A stretch of DNA of 64,000 nucleotides, taken from JAKOUY01 sp037045185 (GTDB lineage Bacteria; Actinomycetota; Acidimicrobiia; Acidimicrobiales; Ilumatobacteraceae). The DNA lies in assembly GCA_037045185.1 (NCBI GenBank), contig JBAOHQ010000001.1, positions 242,099 through 306,098 on the forward strand, written 5' to 3'. Positions 1 to 8,455 of this stretch are shown here, one piece after another (within the stretch, counting starts at the first letter, position 1; each line of letters opens with the position of its first letter). A model generated the notes under the pieces. That model worked only from the letters and a program-made list of their open reading frames with translations. It did not search any database and had not been told where the DNA came from. The position numbers and the translations under genes are program-made.

Positions 1-747
1 GACTCCCGTCGGCAGCCCACCGCCAAGAACCACCCGGTGTGCCGGATCAGGTTCAACAACCGGGTCAGCCCGCACCGTACGTGGGAGGAAGCCCGCTGCT
101 CGTTGGACGACCTGCGCCGGGTGAAGGCCAGGGTGCCCGGGGCGACGGTCAACGACGTGTGCATCAGCATCGTCGGCCAGGCGCTGGACGCCTACCTCAC
201 GGCGCTGGGGGAACCGCCCACCTGCCCGCTGGTCACCACGGTGCCCGTGTCGACCCGCGTCCCGGGGGACTCGACGACCAGCGGCAACCAGGTCAGCATG
301 ATGACGGTGTCCATGCACACCGACATCACCGATCCACTGCAGCGCGTCGCTGCCATCCGGGCCGAGACCGCCACGAAGAAGGCGACCCAACACGGGGTCA
401 CCATGCCCGTTCTGCGTGACGTGGCCCAGGCCCTCCCGGGCGCGCTGATCGGCACGGTGGTGCGCGGTCTGGCGCCGCTGATGGGCCGCGGCACGCCGCA
501 GTTCAACACCACCGTCACCAACGTGCCGGGCCCGGCCACCGACCAGTACCTGATGGGCTGCAAGCTGGTGCGCAGTTCGGGGTGCCCGCCCGTGCAGGAC
601 GGCTCCGGGTTGTTCCATGCCGTGTCCAGCTTCGCCGGCGCGTTCCTGTTCGCCTTCAACGCCGACCGGGCGGCGATGCCCGACCCCGAGGTCTACCGGG
701 CTCACCTGGATCGCTCCATCGCTGACCACGTCGCAGCGGCCTCATAA
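1..747 (+). CDS. Wax ester synthase/diacylglycerol acyltransferase (WS/DGAT), C-terminal part
   Basis: The reading frame is open from base 1, so the gene begins upstream of the window; about 248 C-terminal residues are visible. The family makes wax esters or triacylglycerol from acyl-CoA at the membrane or lipid-body surface. Seen here are the FNNRVSPHR stretch typical of the middle of the family and the C-terminal VTNVPGP motif of the DUF1298 domain. The N-terminal catalytic HHxxxDG motif would lie outside the window. It ends 45 bases before the aryl-CoA ligase on the same strand; the operator-like site in that gap suggests the two are separately controlled. Confidence 0.85.
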   Translation, partial: DSRRQPTAKNHPVCRIRFNNRVSPHRTWEEARCSLDDLRRVKARVPGATVNDVCISIVGQALDAYLTALGEPPTCPLVTTVPVSTRVPGDSTTSGNQVSMMTVSMHTDITDPLQRVAAIRAETATKKATQHGVTMPVLRDVAQALPGALIGTVVRGLAPLMGRGTPQFNTTVTNVPGPATDQYLMGCKLVRSSGCPPVQDGSGLFHAVSSFAGAFLFAFNADRAAMPDPEVYRAHLDRSIADHVAAAS

Positions 748-754
748 CGCTTCA

Positions 755-768
755 ACGACGACCGTCAC
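755..768. promoter_or_regulatory. Candidate operator, site 1 of 4 (ligase operon promoter)
   Basis: ACGACGACCGTCAC matches the palindrome GTGACG-AC-CGTCAC in the right half completely and the left half in 4 of 6 positions. It lies in the 45-base gap before the ligase, just upstream of a possible -10 hexamer TACTAT at 776-781. That -10 would place the transcript start close to the ATG at 793. Three more copies sit in the other promoter regions of this locus. A PaaX-type repressor is the obvious candidate binder, which is inference. Confidence 0.55.
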
Positions 769-792
769 GAATTCGTACTATGGTGTTCGGCC

Positions 793-2418
793 ATGGGGAT
801 CCCGTCCGGACCGTCCGCGTACGCCGACTCGTTTGCCCGAGACCACCTGCCCGATCCACTCGCCCAACCCCGGTACCTGTGGGACCACCCCGCGCTGCAG
901 TACGCGGACCGGCTCAACTGCGGCGCCGAACTGCTCGACGCCAACGTCGCCGCCGGTCACGGTGACCGCCCCTGCCTGCGCGACGGCGAGGGCCGAACCT
1001 GGACGTACGCCGAGGTCCTCGATCGCGCCAACCGGGTGGCCAACGTGCTGATGTACGGGCACAACCTGCTGCCAGGCAACCGGGTGCTGATGCGCGGTCC
1101 GAACAACCCGTGGCTGGCCGTGTGCTGGCTCGCCGTGCAGAAGGCCGGGCTCATCGCCGTGGTCACCATGCCGCTGCTGCGCGCCGGCGAGCTGCGCGCC
1201 ATCATCGACAAGGCTCACGTCAACCTGGCGCTGTGCGACACCCGCTTCCTCGACGACCTACATTCGGCCGCGCCCGACCTACCCACCCTGAGCTACGGCG
1301 ACGACAGTGACCTGTCCGAGGCGATGCGCCACGCCGCCCCCAGCTTCGTCAACTGCGACACCGCGGCCGACGACGTCTCGCTGATCGCCTTCACCTCCGG
1401 CACCACCGGGCAACCGAAGGGGTGCGTGCACTTCCATCGTGACATCCTGGCCATCGCCGACACGTTCTCGGCCATGATCGTCAAGCCGTCGGCCGACGAC
1501 GTCTTCGCCGGCAGCCCGCCGCTGGCGTTCACCTTCGGCCTCGGCGGCCTGCTGATCTTCCCGCTGCGCGCCGCGGCGTGCGCCCTGCTCCTCGAATCCG
1601 CATCTCCGCCGTTGCTGCTGGCGGCCGTGGAGCGCCATGGTGTGACCATCACCTGGACCGCCCCGACGGCATATCGGGCGATGCTCGACGGTGTGGAGCG
1701 CACCGACATCAGCACCCTGCGCAAGGGCGTTGCCGCCGGCGAGGCCCTTCCCCTGGCCACCCGGGTGGCCTGGCGGGAGGCGACCGGGGTGAACCTGATC
1801 GACGGGCTGGGCGCCACCGAGATGCTGCACGTCTTCATCTCGGCGCCGCCCGACGAGGTGGTCGACGGCGCAGTCGGCCGCCCGCTGCCCGGGTACGAGG
1901 CGGCGATCCTGGACGAGGACGGCAACGAGCTGCCCCACGGCGAGGTGGGTCGGCTGGCGGTGCGCGGCCCGGTGGGCTGCCGGTACCTGGCCGACGCCCG
2001 CCAGCTCAACTACGTGCGCAACGGCTGGAACCTGCCGGGTGACTCGATGCGCCGGGACGCGGAGGGCAACTACTACTACGTCGCCCGGGCCGACGACATG
2101 ATCATCACCGCCGGGTACAACGTCGCCGGGCCCGAGGTGGAGGCCGCATTGCTCACCCACCCGGCCGTCGCGGAATGCGCCTGCGTCGCCGCGCCCGACG
2201 ACGAGCGCGGCCACATCGTCAAGGCCTACGTGGTGGTCAAGGACCCGACCCTCGCCGGTGACGCGCTCGCCCGCGAGCTGCAGGATCACGTCAAGGCCAC
2301 GATCGCGCCCTACAAGTACCCGCGGGCGATCGAGTACCGCAGCGAACTGCCCAAGACGAACACCGGCAAGCTGCAACGCTTCCGCTTGCGCCAGGACGCC
2401 GAAGGCGCCACTGGATGA
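793..2418 (+). CDS. Aryl-CoA ligase, 2-aminobenzoate-CoA ligase type
   Basis: A 541-residue ANL-superfamily adenylating enzyme. Visible are the AMP-binding loop TSGTTGQPKG near residue 201, the motif GDSMRRDAEGNYYYVARADD near 415-435 and the C-terminal PKTNTGKLQR with the catalytic lysine. The overall layout resembles 2-aminobenzoate- and benzoate-CoA ligases, which activate aromatic acids with ATP and CoA in the cytoplasm. The gene opens a tight five-gene run (ligase, OYE, SDR, hydratase, RidA) and overlaps the next start by four bases. The neighbouring fused monooxygenase/reductase favours 2-aminobenzoate or a related aromatic acid as substrate. Exact substrate is inference; the ligase assignment itself is secure. 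Confidence 0.85.
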   Translation: MGIPSGPSAYADSFARDHLPDPLAQPRYLWDHPALQYADRLNCGAELLDANVAAGHGDRPCLRDGEGRTWTYAEVLDRANRVANVLMYGHNLLPGNRVLMRGPNNPWLAVCWLAVQKAGLIAVVTMPLLRAGELRAIIDKAHVNLALCDTRFLDDLHSAAPDLPTLSYGDDSDLSEAMRHAAPSFVNCDTAADDVSLIAFTSGTTGQPKGCVHFHRDILAIADTFSAMIVKPSADDVFAGSPPLAFTFGLGGLLIFPLRAAACALLLESASPPLLLAAVERHGVTITWTAPTAYRAMLDGVERTDISTLRKGVAAGEALPLATRVAWREATGVNLIDGLGATEMLHVFISAPPDEVVDGAVGRPLPGYEAAILDEDGNELPHGEVGRLAVRGPVGCRYLADARQLNYVRNGWNLPGDSMRRDAEGNYYYVARADDMIITAGYNVAGPEVEAALLTHPAVAECACVAAPDDERGHIVKAYVVVKDPTLAGDALARELQDHVKATIAPYKYPRAIEYRSELPKTNTGKLQRFRLRQDAEGATG

Positions 2419-3830
2419 GCGATCTTCTGACCACCCCGCTGGGCGTCGGCCCGGTCACCATCGCCAATCGCTTCGCCGTGCCGGCCATGGTGACCCGCCT
2501 GTCCGGTGACGACGGCTTCGTCAACGACGACATCGTCGAGCGCTACCGGCGCTTCGCCGAGGGAGGGGCCGGGCTCGTCGTCGTCGAGGCGTCGAGCGTT
2601 CACGGCGGGCGCAGCGGCCCGCTGCTGAAGGTGAGCGACGACGAGTTCGTCCCAGGGCTGGCCCGGGTGGCCGAAGCCGTCCATCAGGCCGGGCCAGCCA
2701 AGGTGATGCTGCAGATCATCCACTTCCTGAAGGTCGCCCGCAACGGTTGGCGCCAAACCATTGCGGACCTGTCGATCGAGGACCTGGAGGCGCTGCCGGC
2801 GCTGTTCGCCGCTGCCGCCCAGCGCGCCGAGGCTGCAGGCTTCGACGGGGTCGAGGTGCACATGGCCCACGCCTACACGCTGTCGTCGATGCTCTCGCGC
2901 ATGAACCGGCGCAACGACATCTACGGGCGCTCACTGGAGAACCGGATGCGCCTGCCGACGATGGTGTTCGAAGCGGTGCGGGCGGCGGTGTCGTCGAGGT
3001 TCGCCGTGGGCCTGCGGTTCGACGCCGAGGAGTGCATCCGCCACGGCTACTCCGTCGGGGAGTCGGCGCAGTTCGCCGTGCGCTTCGCCGGCCTCGGCGC
3101 GGCGTACATCTCGCTGTCGGCGGGCGGCAAGTTCGAAGACGCCCAGCACCGCGCCGGCAAGCCGCTGTACCCGTACACCGGGTATAGCGGGGACCGGTGC
3201 ATGCCGGGCGACACCTATCCCGACGCGGCCAACCTGTGGATGGCAGAGGCCGTGCGCGCCGAACTGCGCAGGCGCGGCCACACCACGCCGGTGCTCGGCG
3301 CTGGCAAGATCGGCACGCCGGCGCTGGCCGAGGAGGTCCTCCGCCGGGGCAAGTGCGACATCGTGGGCATGGCCCGGGCCCTGCTCGCCGACCCGTTCAT
3401 GCCGGCCAAGCACGGCGCAGGCCGCGGTGACGAGATCGTCCGCTGCATCTACTGCAACGTGTGCAAGAGCCTCGACGAGAACTTCAAGACGGTGGTCTGC
3501 TACCTGTGGCCGCGTGGCTCGACTCACGCGCCGCGGCCCGGCGAGCAGGCGCTCGCCGAGGTCAGCTGGCCGGCCGGGACCATGCCGACGGTGGTGACGG
3601 AACCCGGTGCGGTCCGGCTGCGCTGGACACGGCCGGACGGGCCGGTGGCCGGGTACGACATCCTGCGCAGCGAGGACGACGGACCGTTCGAGCGCCTGCT
3701 GGCCTGCACCCGCGAGGCCCAACTCGATGACCTCGTCGTGGCCGGACGGGCCTACCGTTACCGTGTGGTCCCGTATGACGCCGCCGGCCGGCGGGGAACA
3801 CCGTCGGACGTGGTCGATGCCAGCATCTGA
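2415..3830 (+). CDS. Old Yellow Enzyme-family flavin oxidoreductase with C-terminal FN3-like domain
   Basis: A 471-residue protein. Residues 1 to about 380 are an FMN-binding NADH:flavin oxidoreductase barrel, with EVHMAHAYTLSSMLSRMNRR and the 'YGRSLENRMR' signature, then a cysteine cluster CIYCNVCK near 343-350 like that of the larger 2,4-dienoyl-CoA reductase class. The final 85 residues look like a fibronectin type III fold (AVRLRWTRPDGPVAGYDILR, then AYRYRVVPYDAAGRRG). The iron-sulfur-containing subclass usually continues into an FAD/NAD domain, which is replaced here. It probably reduces an unsaturated CoA-thioester ring product of the pathway. It overlaps the ligase and the next SDR, so translation is likely coupled. 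Confidence 0.8.
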   Translation: MSDLLTTPLGVGPVTIANRFAVPAMVTRLSGDDGFVNDDIVERYRRFAEGGAGLVVVEASSVHGGRSGPLLKVSDDEFVPGLARVAEAVHQAGPAKVMLQIIHFLKVARNGWRQTIADLSIEDLEALPALFAAAAQRAEAAGFDGVEVHMAHAYTLSSMLSRMNRRNDIYGRSLENRMRLPTMVFEAVRAAVSSRFAVGLRFDAEECIRHGYSVGESAQFAVRFAGLGAAYISLSAGGKFEDAQHRAGKPLYPYTGYSGDRCMPGDTYPDAANLWMAEAVRAELRRRGHTTPVLGAGKIGTPALAEEVLRRGKCDIVGMARALLADPFMPAKHGAGRGDEIVRCIYCNVCKSLDENFKTVVCYLWPRGSTHAPRPGEQALAEVSWPAGTMPTVVTEPGAVRLRWTRPDGPVAGYDILRSEDDGPFERLLACTREAQLDDLVVAGRAYRYRVVPYDAAGRRGTPSDVVDASI

Positions 3831-4554
3831 GCGACTGGTGCTGGTCACCGGCGGGGCCAAGGGCATCGGGCTGGCCTGCGCCCGCTCCCTGGCCGGGCAG
3901 GGCCACCGGGTGGTGGTCACCGGCCGCGACGAGGCGGCGCTGGCCGCGTCCGGGTTCACCTTCGTCGTTGCCGACGTGACCGACGAGGCGGCCGTGTCCG
4001 CCGCCTGCGACGGCATCGGACCGGTCGACATCCTGGTCAACAACGCCGGAATCGCCGAGTCGGCCCCGCTGCACCGCACGTCCCTGGAGCAGTGGAACCA
4101 CCACCTGGCCGTCAACGCCACCGGGCCGTTCCTGTGGAGCAAGGCGCTGGTTCCCGGCATGCGCCAGCGCGGCTGGGGCCGGGTGGTCACCGTCGCCTCG
4201 ATCGCCAGCCATCTCGGCGCCCCCTACATCGCCGCCTACGTGGCGTCCAAGCACGCCGTGCTGGGCCTGATGCGGTCCGTTGCCGCCGAGGTGGCCGGTT
4301 CGGGGGTCACGGCCAACAGCGTCTGCCCGGCCTACGTGCGCACGGAGATGACCGAGCGGACGATCGCCAACATCGTCGCCCGTACCGGGCGCAGCGCCGC
4401 GGAGGCCGAGCGATCGCTGACCGAGCAGTCCTCGCTCGGGCGATTGATCGAGCCTGAGGAGGTGGCGGCGTGCGTCGCCTACCTGTGCAGCGATGCCGCC
4501 GGCGCGGTCAACGGGCAATCGGTGATACTCGACGGAGGGACCATCCAGCAGTGA
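3817..4554 (+). CDS. Short-chain dehydrogenase/reductase, probable 3-hydroxyacyl-CoA dehydrogenase role
   Basis: The ATG at 3817, inside the 3' end of the OYE gene, begins just before the nucleotide-binding strand LVLVTGGAKGIG, giving a normal 245-residue SDR. NNAG and the catalytic Tyr-x-x-x-Lys (YVASK) are present, and the C-terminus has the usual NGQSVILDGG. SDRs of this kind oxidise or reduce a hydroxyl group with NAD(P). Its position between the OYE and an enoyl-CoA hydratase suggests it oxidises a 3-hydroxyacyl-CoA in the beta-oxidation-like lower pathway. The frame stays open further upstream, but that part only overlaps the OYE gene. Confidence 0.85.
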   Translation: MPASERLVLVTGGAKGIGLACARSLAGQGHRVVVTGRDEAALAASGFTFVVADVTDEAAVSAACDGIGPVDILVNNAGIAESAPLHRTSLEQWNHHLAVNATGPFLWSKALVPGMRQRGWGRVVTVASIASHLGAPYIAAYVASKHAVLGLMRSVAAEVAGSGVTANSVCPAYVRTEMTERTIANIVARTGRSAAEAERSLTEQSSLGRLIEPEEVAACVAYLCSDAAGAVNGQSVILDGGTIQQ

Positions 4555-4564
4555 GCCAGCACCC

Positions 4565-5401
4565 ATGAAACCGACCATCCCATTCCGGGCCTCGGCCCCC
4601 TTCACGGAGTCCTGGCAGCACTTCGACGTCGCCGTGGACCGGCGAGTGATGACGATCACCCTGAACCGTCCGGACAAGCTCAACGCCATCACCTTCGACG
4701 CCTACGCGGACCTGCGTGACCTGTTCCGCGAAGTTCCGCATCAGGACGTGTGCGACGCCATCGTGCTCACCGGATCCGGGCGCAGCTTCTGCTCGGGCGG
4801 CGACGTCAACGAGATCATCGGCGAACTGCTGGCGATGGACCCGCGCGAGCTCCTCGAGTTCACGCGGATGACCGGCACCGTCGTCCAGCACATGCGCGAG
4901 TGCCCGATCCCGATCGTCGCCGCGGTCAACGGCACCGCCGCGGGCGCCGGTGCGGTGCTGGCGATGGCATCCGACTTCCGGGTGGTCAGTACGGCCACCA
5001 AGTTCCGGTTCCTGTTCACCAACGTCGGGCTCTCCGGCGGTGACATGGGGACCTGCTACCTGCTGCCGCGCCTGGTGGGTCTCGGTCGGGCGACGGAGAT
5101 CCTGATGTTCGGTGACGCGGTCTCCGGTCCCGATGCGCTGGCGATCGGCCTGGCCGCGCGCTGCGTGGATCCCGCCGACCTGCTGGACACCGCCCAGGCC
5201 ATCGCCCGCAGATTGGCCGACGGGCCGACCTTCGCCTACCAGACCACCAAGATGTTGCTGACCCGGGAGGCCGACATGAGCCTCCACGGGGCCCTCGAAC
5301 TGGAGGCGATGACCCAGGCCCACCTGATGCAGACCAGGGACCATGCCGAGTTCCACCGCTCGTTCAACGCCGGCGAGCAGCCGAACTGGGCGGGACGCTG
5401 A
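4565..5401 (+). CDS. Enoyl-CoA hydratase/isomerase family protein
   Basis: A 278-residue crotonase-fold protein. It shows the LNRPDKLNAI strand, the oxyanion-hole segment GSGRSFCSGGDV and the second oxyanion segment NGTAAGAGAVLAMASD. Crotonases hydrate, isomerise or hydrolyse acyl-CoA thioesters. It starts 10 bases after the SDR and shares one base with the RidA gene (TGATG), so these are translated as a unit. The likely role is hydration or ring cleavage of an alicyclic CoA ester in the aminobenzoyl-CoA pathway. The precise reaction cannot be read from sequence, because crotonases of this type have many activities. Confidence 0.85.
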   Translation: MKPTIPFRASAPFTESWQHFDVAVDRRVMTITLNRPDKLNAITFDAYADLRDLFREVPHQDVCDAIVLTGSGRSFCSGGDVNEIIGELLAMDPRELLEFTRMTGTVVQHMRECPIPIVAAVNGTAAGAGAVLAMASDFRVVSTATKFRFLFTNVGLSGGDMGTCYLLPRLVGLGRATEILMFGDAVSGPDALAIGLAARCVDPADLLDTAQAIARRLADGPTFAYQTTKMLLTREADMSLHGALELEAMTQAHLMQTRDHAEFHRSFNAGEQPNWAGR

Positions 5402-5805
5402 TGACCGGGCACCAGATGTTCAACCCCGAGCACATGGCGCCCGCGCCCGGGTTCAGCCACGCCGTGCTGGCCGCGCCGGGCCGCACCGTGTACCTGGCCG
5501 GGCAGGTGGCGATGAACGGCGCCGGCGAGATGGTGGGCGACACCTTCGCCGAGCAGTTCGAGGTTGCCCTGCGCAACGTCGTCGACGCGCTCGCCGCCGC
5601 CGGTGGGTCGCCCACCGACCTGGTGTCGTTGGTGATGTACGCCACCGATGTGCCCGCCTACCGGGCCTCGCTGAACGACGTCGGCGCCGCGTACCGCCGC
5701 GTGGTCGGCCGTCACTTCCCCGCCATGGCCCTCGTCGGCGTCACCGAACTGGTCGAACCCAGCGCCATGATCGAGATCGTCGCCACCGCGGTGATCGCCT
5801 CGTAG
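5401..5805 (+). CDS. RidA/YjgF/UK114 family enamine/imine deaminase
   Basis: A 134-residue RidA-fold protein with the family pattern GRTVYLAGQVAMNGAGEMVGD and a C-terminal ITELVEPSAMIEIVATAV-like strand. RidA proteins form trimers and hydrolyse reactive enamine/imine intermediates, releasing ammonia. In this operon such an activity fits removal of the 2-amino group as ammonia after ring reduction, which the aerobic aminobenzoyl-CoA pathway needs. A YjgF/L-PSP-type protein is also known in the Azoarcus 2-aminobenzoate clusters. Last gene of the five-gene run; a dispersed repeat starts 5 bases after its stop. Confidence 0.85.
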   Translation: MTGHQMFNPEHMAPAPGFSHAVLAAPGRTVYLAGQVAMNGAGEMVGDTFAEQFEVALRNVVDALAAAGGSPTDLVSLVMYATDVPAYRASLNDVGAAYRRVVGRHFPAMALVGVTELVEPSAMIEIVATAVIAS

Positions 5806-5809
5806 CCCC

Positions 5810-5854
5810 TTTGTTCACTCACCATCCCGCGTGACTGGAGATCAGGGGAACAAA
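5810..5854. repeat. 45-bp dispersed element with terminal inverted repeats, copy 1
   Basis: The element begins TTTGTTCAC and ends GGAACAAA, with a conserved interior TGACTGGAGATCA. A copy of the same length, about 39 of 45 bases identical, lies at 32568-32612. This copy fills the space between two convergent genes and overlaps the last codons and stop of the permease gene on the minus strand. It could act as a bidirectional terminator or be a REP-like or miniature mobile element. No protein-coding element is associated with it. Confidence 0.7.
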
Positions 5855-6849
5855 CGGAACTCGCGGCCGGCGGTGAGGCCGGCGGGGCGAACCAGCAGCG
5901 TGACCACCATCAGCGTGGCGAGGACGATGTTGCTCGTGCTGGAGGGGAACGTCAGGTCCCAGCCGAACCACGAGACCCCGTTCTCGCCCTCCACCAGGAC
6001 CGTGTTGACGAGGCTGACGACCAGGCCACCCAGCACCGCGCCCCACAAGCTGTGCATGCCGCCCACCACCAGCATCGCCAGCACCAAGAAGGTGAGGCCG
6101 AGGTACACCTGATCGGTGTTCACACTGCCGAGCAGGTGAACATAGACGGCGCCGGCGAAGCCCGACAGCGCACCGCTCAGGGTGAAGGCAACCAGCCGCT
6201 CACGGTAGATCCGAATCCCGATCGAGCGTGCCGCTGGCGGATCCTCCCGGGTGGCGCGCAAGCGGCGACCGGAACGACTCCGCTGATACAGCCAGGCCAC
6301 CGTGATGCAGGCGATCAACGACCAGGCGGCCTGGGCGAGCCCCGTCGTCTCCTCCACGGACGGGATGGCCTTGGCGCCCGGTCCGATCCGGTTCCAGTTG
6401 CGCAGGACGTTGCGGGTGATCCCGAGCACGGCGAAGGTGGCGATCCCCGCCGCCAGGCCGCTGAGTCGCACCACGGGGATACCGGCCACGAAGGCCACGA
6501 TCGCGCCCAGCACCGTGCCCAGCACGAGAGTCCAGGCGTTCCCCAGGTGATGGTCACGGAGCAGTGGGAACAGGCTCTTGAACACCGATCGCTTCTGCAG
6601 CAGGGGAAGGCTGAACATCCCGGCGGCGAACGCCCCGACGGCGACGAAGCTGGCGTGGCCGAAGCTGATCACCCCGGAGTTGCCGGTGAAGACGTACACG
6701 GCGACCACCATCGCCGTCATCACGAAGGCGTCGTGGAACTTGAGTTGCACACCTTGGCCGAACCAGGTCGAGGCCCAGGCGGTGAGCAGGACGACGGCGA
6801 CAGGGCCGAGCAACGTCTGCGCCTCCACGGACCAGCGGCGGTCGTTCAT
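5842..6849 (-). CDS. LIV-type ABC transporter permease (LivM-like)
   Basis: A 335-residue, very hydrophobic permease of the branched-chain amino acid/amide (HAAT) family with about nine membrane segments. It carries the family features GNSGVISFGHASFVAVGAF near the N-terminus and the cytoplasmic loop RSGRRLRATREDPPAARSIG that contacts the ATPase. HAAT systems in catabolic clusters import aromatic acids as well as amino acids. It is the last gene of the importer operon and overlaps the LivH-like gene by four bases. Substrate is inferred from the surrounding aromatic degradation genes to be an aminobenzoate or similar acid. Confidence 0.88.
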   Translation of the reverse strand: MNDRRWSVEAQTLLGPVAVVLLTAWASTWFGQGVQLKFHDAFVMTAMVVAVYVFTGNSGVISFGHASFVAVGAFAAGMFSLPLLQKRSVFKSLFPLLRDHHLGNAWTLVLGTVLGAIVAFVAGIPVVRLSGLAAGIATFAVLGITRNVLRNWNRIGPGAKAIPSVEETTGLAQAAWSLIACITVAWLYQRSRSGRRLRATREDPPAARSIGIRIYRERLVAFTLSGALSGFAGAVYVHLLGSVNTDQVYLGLTFLVLAMLVVGGMHSLWGAVLGGLVVSLVNTVLVEGENGVSWFGWDLTFPSSTSNIVLATLMVVTLLVRPAGLTAGREFRLFP

Positions 6850-7727
6850 ACCCTGCTCGTTTGCCGGGCGCGTTGGAACAGACCCTGCGGCCGAACCAGC
6901 AGGACCAGGATGACCAGGACGTACATCGCCGAGTCGAGGAACACTCGCTGGCCCGTCGGCAACAGGCTGAACACCATCGAGTTGGCGAAGCCAACAGCGA
7001 ACCCTCCGAAGGTGGCCGGGGCCAAGCGCTCCATCCCACCGACCACCACCCCAATCAGGGCCAGGACACCGATCTGTACGCCGAAGTCAGGGGTCACGGT
7101 GGGGCGCTGCGGGGCGAACAGCAGCAGCGCCACCGCAGCCAGCACACCGGCGATCACGAAGGCCGCGACGATCACCCTGCTCGTGCGGACGCCCAGCGCC
7201 TGAGCGATGCGTTGGTCGGTGGCCACGGCACGCATGTGCAGACCGAGTTCGGTGTGATTGAGAAACACGTTCACCGCTGCCAGCAGCAGTCCGCCGACGG
7301 CGATCGACACGACGGTGACCCAGCGGATCCGCACGTCGCCGATGGTGAACGCCTTGGCCAGGTCTTCGAAGATGTTCATCGCCTTACCCTGCGAGGTCCA
7401 CTTCTTTTGGGCGATGCTGCGCAGCAGGAAGCTGACCCCGAAGGTGACCACCAGCATCGTGGCAGGCGAGGCGTCGCGTAGCCAGCGGAACACGGCCCGC
7501 TCGAGGAGCACCGACAGGGCGGTCACCACCGCGACGACGGCGACCACTCGCCACGGCCACGCCCACTGGTGGGTGGCGAACAGGGTGTATCCGCCGGCCA
7601 TCAACAACTCGCCGTGGGCCAGGTTGACCAGGCGCATCACCCCGAAGATCAACCCGATCCCCAACGCCACGAGAGCGAACAACGAACCTTGAGCCACGGC
7701 GTCAACGAGGTACTGGACGTAGATCAC
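6846..7727 (-). CDS. LIV-type ABC transporter permease (LivH-like)
   Basis: A 293-residue membrane protein with the LivH signature LGIGLIFGVMRLVNLAHGEL near the N-terminus and the loop TELGLHMRAVATDQRIAQALG, the EAA-like contact for the ATPase. It pairs with the LivM-like permease to form the transport channel. It overlaps by four bases with genes on both sides (ATGA junctions), consistent with one polycistronic mRNA running from 10423 down to 5842. Confidence 0.88.
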   Translation of the reverse strand: MIYVQYLVDAVAQGSLFALVALGIGLIFGVMRLVNLAHGELLMAGGYTLFATHQWAWPWRVVAVVAVVTALSVLLERAVFRWLRDASPATMLVVTFGVSFLLRSIAQKKWTSQGKAMNIFEDLAKAFTIGDVRIRWVTVVSIAVGGLLLAAVNVFLNHTELGLHMRAVATDQRIAQALGVRTSRVIVAAFVIAGVLAAVALLLFAPQRPTVTPDFGVQIGVLALIGVVVGGMERLAPATFGGFAVGFANSMVFSLLPTGQRVFLDSAMYVLVILVLLVRPQGLFQRARQTSRV

Positions 7728-8455
7728 GACGCTTCCTCGTGGGTGCCGAAATAGGCGTGTCGAAGCACCTCGTCGTTGTGCGCCTGATCGGCGCCGATCG
7801 ACGCCTGGATCTCCCCGCCCGCCAGTACCAGGGCGCGGTCGGCGAAGGCGATGGCCCGATTGGCGCGTTGCTCGACCAGCAGGATCGTCCGCCCGGCGGC
7901 ACGCACGGCGTCGAGCGCCTCGAACACGACGTCGATCATCGTCGGCGACAACCCGAGCGACGGTTCGTCGAGCAGGAGCAGCTGTGGATCGGCCAGCAGG
8001 GATCTGGCGATGGCCAGCTGCTGCTGCTGACCACCCGAGAGCAACCCGGCGGGGCGCTGGGAGAACTTGGCCAGCACCGGGAACAGGGCGAGCACCTCGT
8101 CCATCGCCTGGCCGACTCGGGTCCGGTCCGCTCGAGCGACCGCGCCGAGGCGGAGGTTCTCCGACACCGAGAGGTCGCCGAAGATCTGCCGGCCCTCGGG
8201 TACCAGCGAGATGCCACTTCGGGCGATCTGGTCAGGACGCCAGGCGGTGATCGAGCGCCCGCTCCAGCGGACCTCGCCCTCGGCAACCCGCACCATGCCC
8301 ATGACCGCCGCCAGCAGGGTCGACTTGCCAGCCCCGTTCGGGCCGACGATGGCGACCACTTCGCCGGGCGAGATTCGCAGGGACACTCCGCGCACTGCGG
8401 CCACCCGCCCGTACCTGACCGTCACCCGATCGAGCTCGAGGAGCTCGCCGCTCAT
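7724..8455 (-). CDS. LIV-type ABC transporter ATP-binding protein (LivF-like)
   Basis: The start at 8455 gives a 243-residue ATPase beginning MSGELLELDRVTVRYG; the upstream extension in the same frame is the antisense of nothing conserved and overlaps the LivG-like gene. Walker A is GPNGAGKS, the ABC signature is LLSGGQQQQLAIARSL and Walker B is LLLLDEPSLGL. The length and short C-terminus match LivF rather than LivG. It energises the importer together with the LivG-like subunit. Confidence 0.88.
   Translation of the reverse strand: MSGELLELDRVTVRYGRVAAVRGVSLRISPGEVVAIVGPNGAGKSTLLAAVMGMVRVAEGEVRWSGRSITAWRPDQIARSGISLVPEGRQIFGDLSVSENLRLGAVARADRTRVGQAMDEVLALFPVLAKFSQRPAGLLSGGQQQQLAIARSLLADPQLLLLDEPSLGLSPTMIDVVFEALDAVRAAGRTILLVEQRANRAIAFADRALVLAGGEIQASIGADQAHNDEVLRHAYFGTHEEAS

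Noticed and set aside
1293..2376. Long antisense open frames over the ligase and other genes
   Set aside because: They arise from the high GC content, have Arg/Gly/Ala/Pro-rich low-complexity translations and lie opposite well-supported genes.
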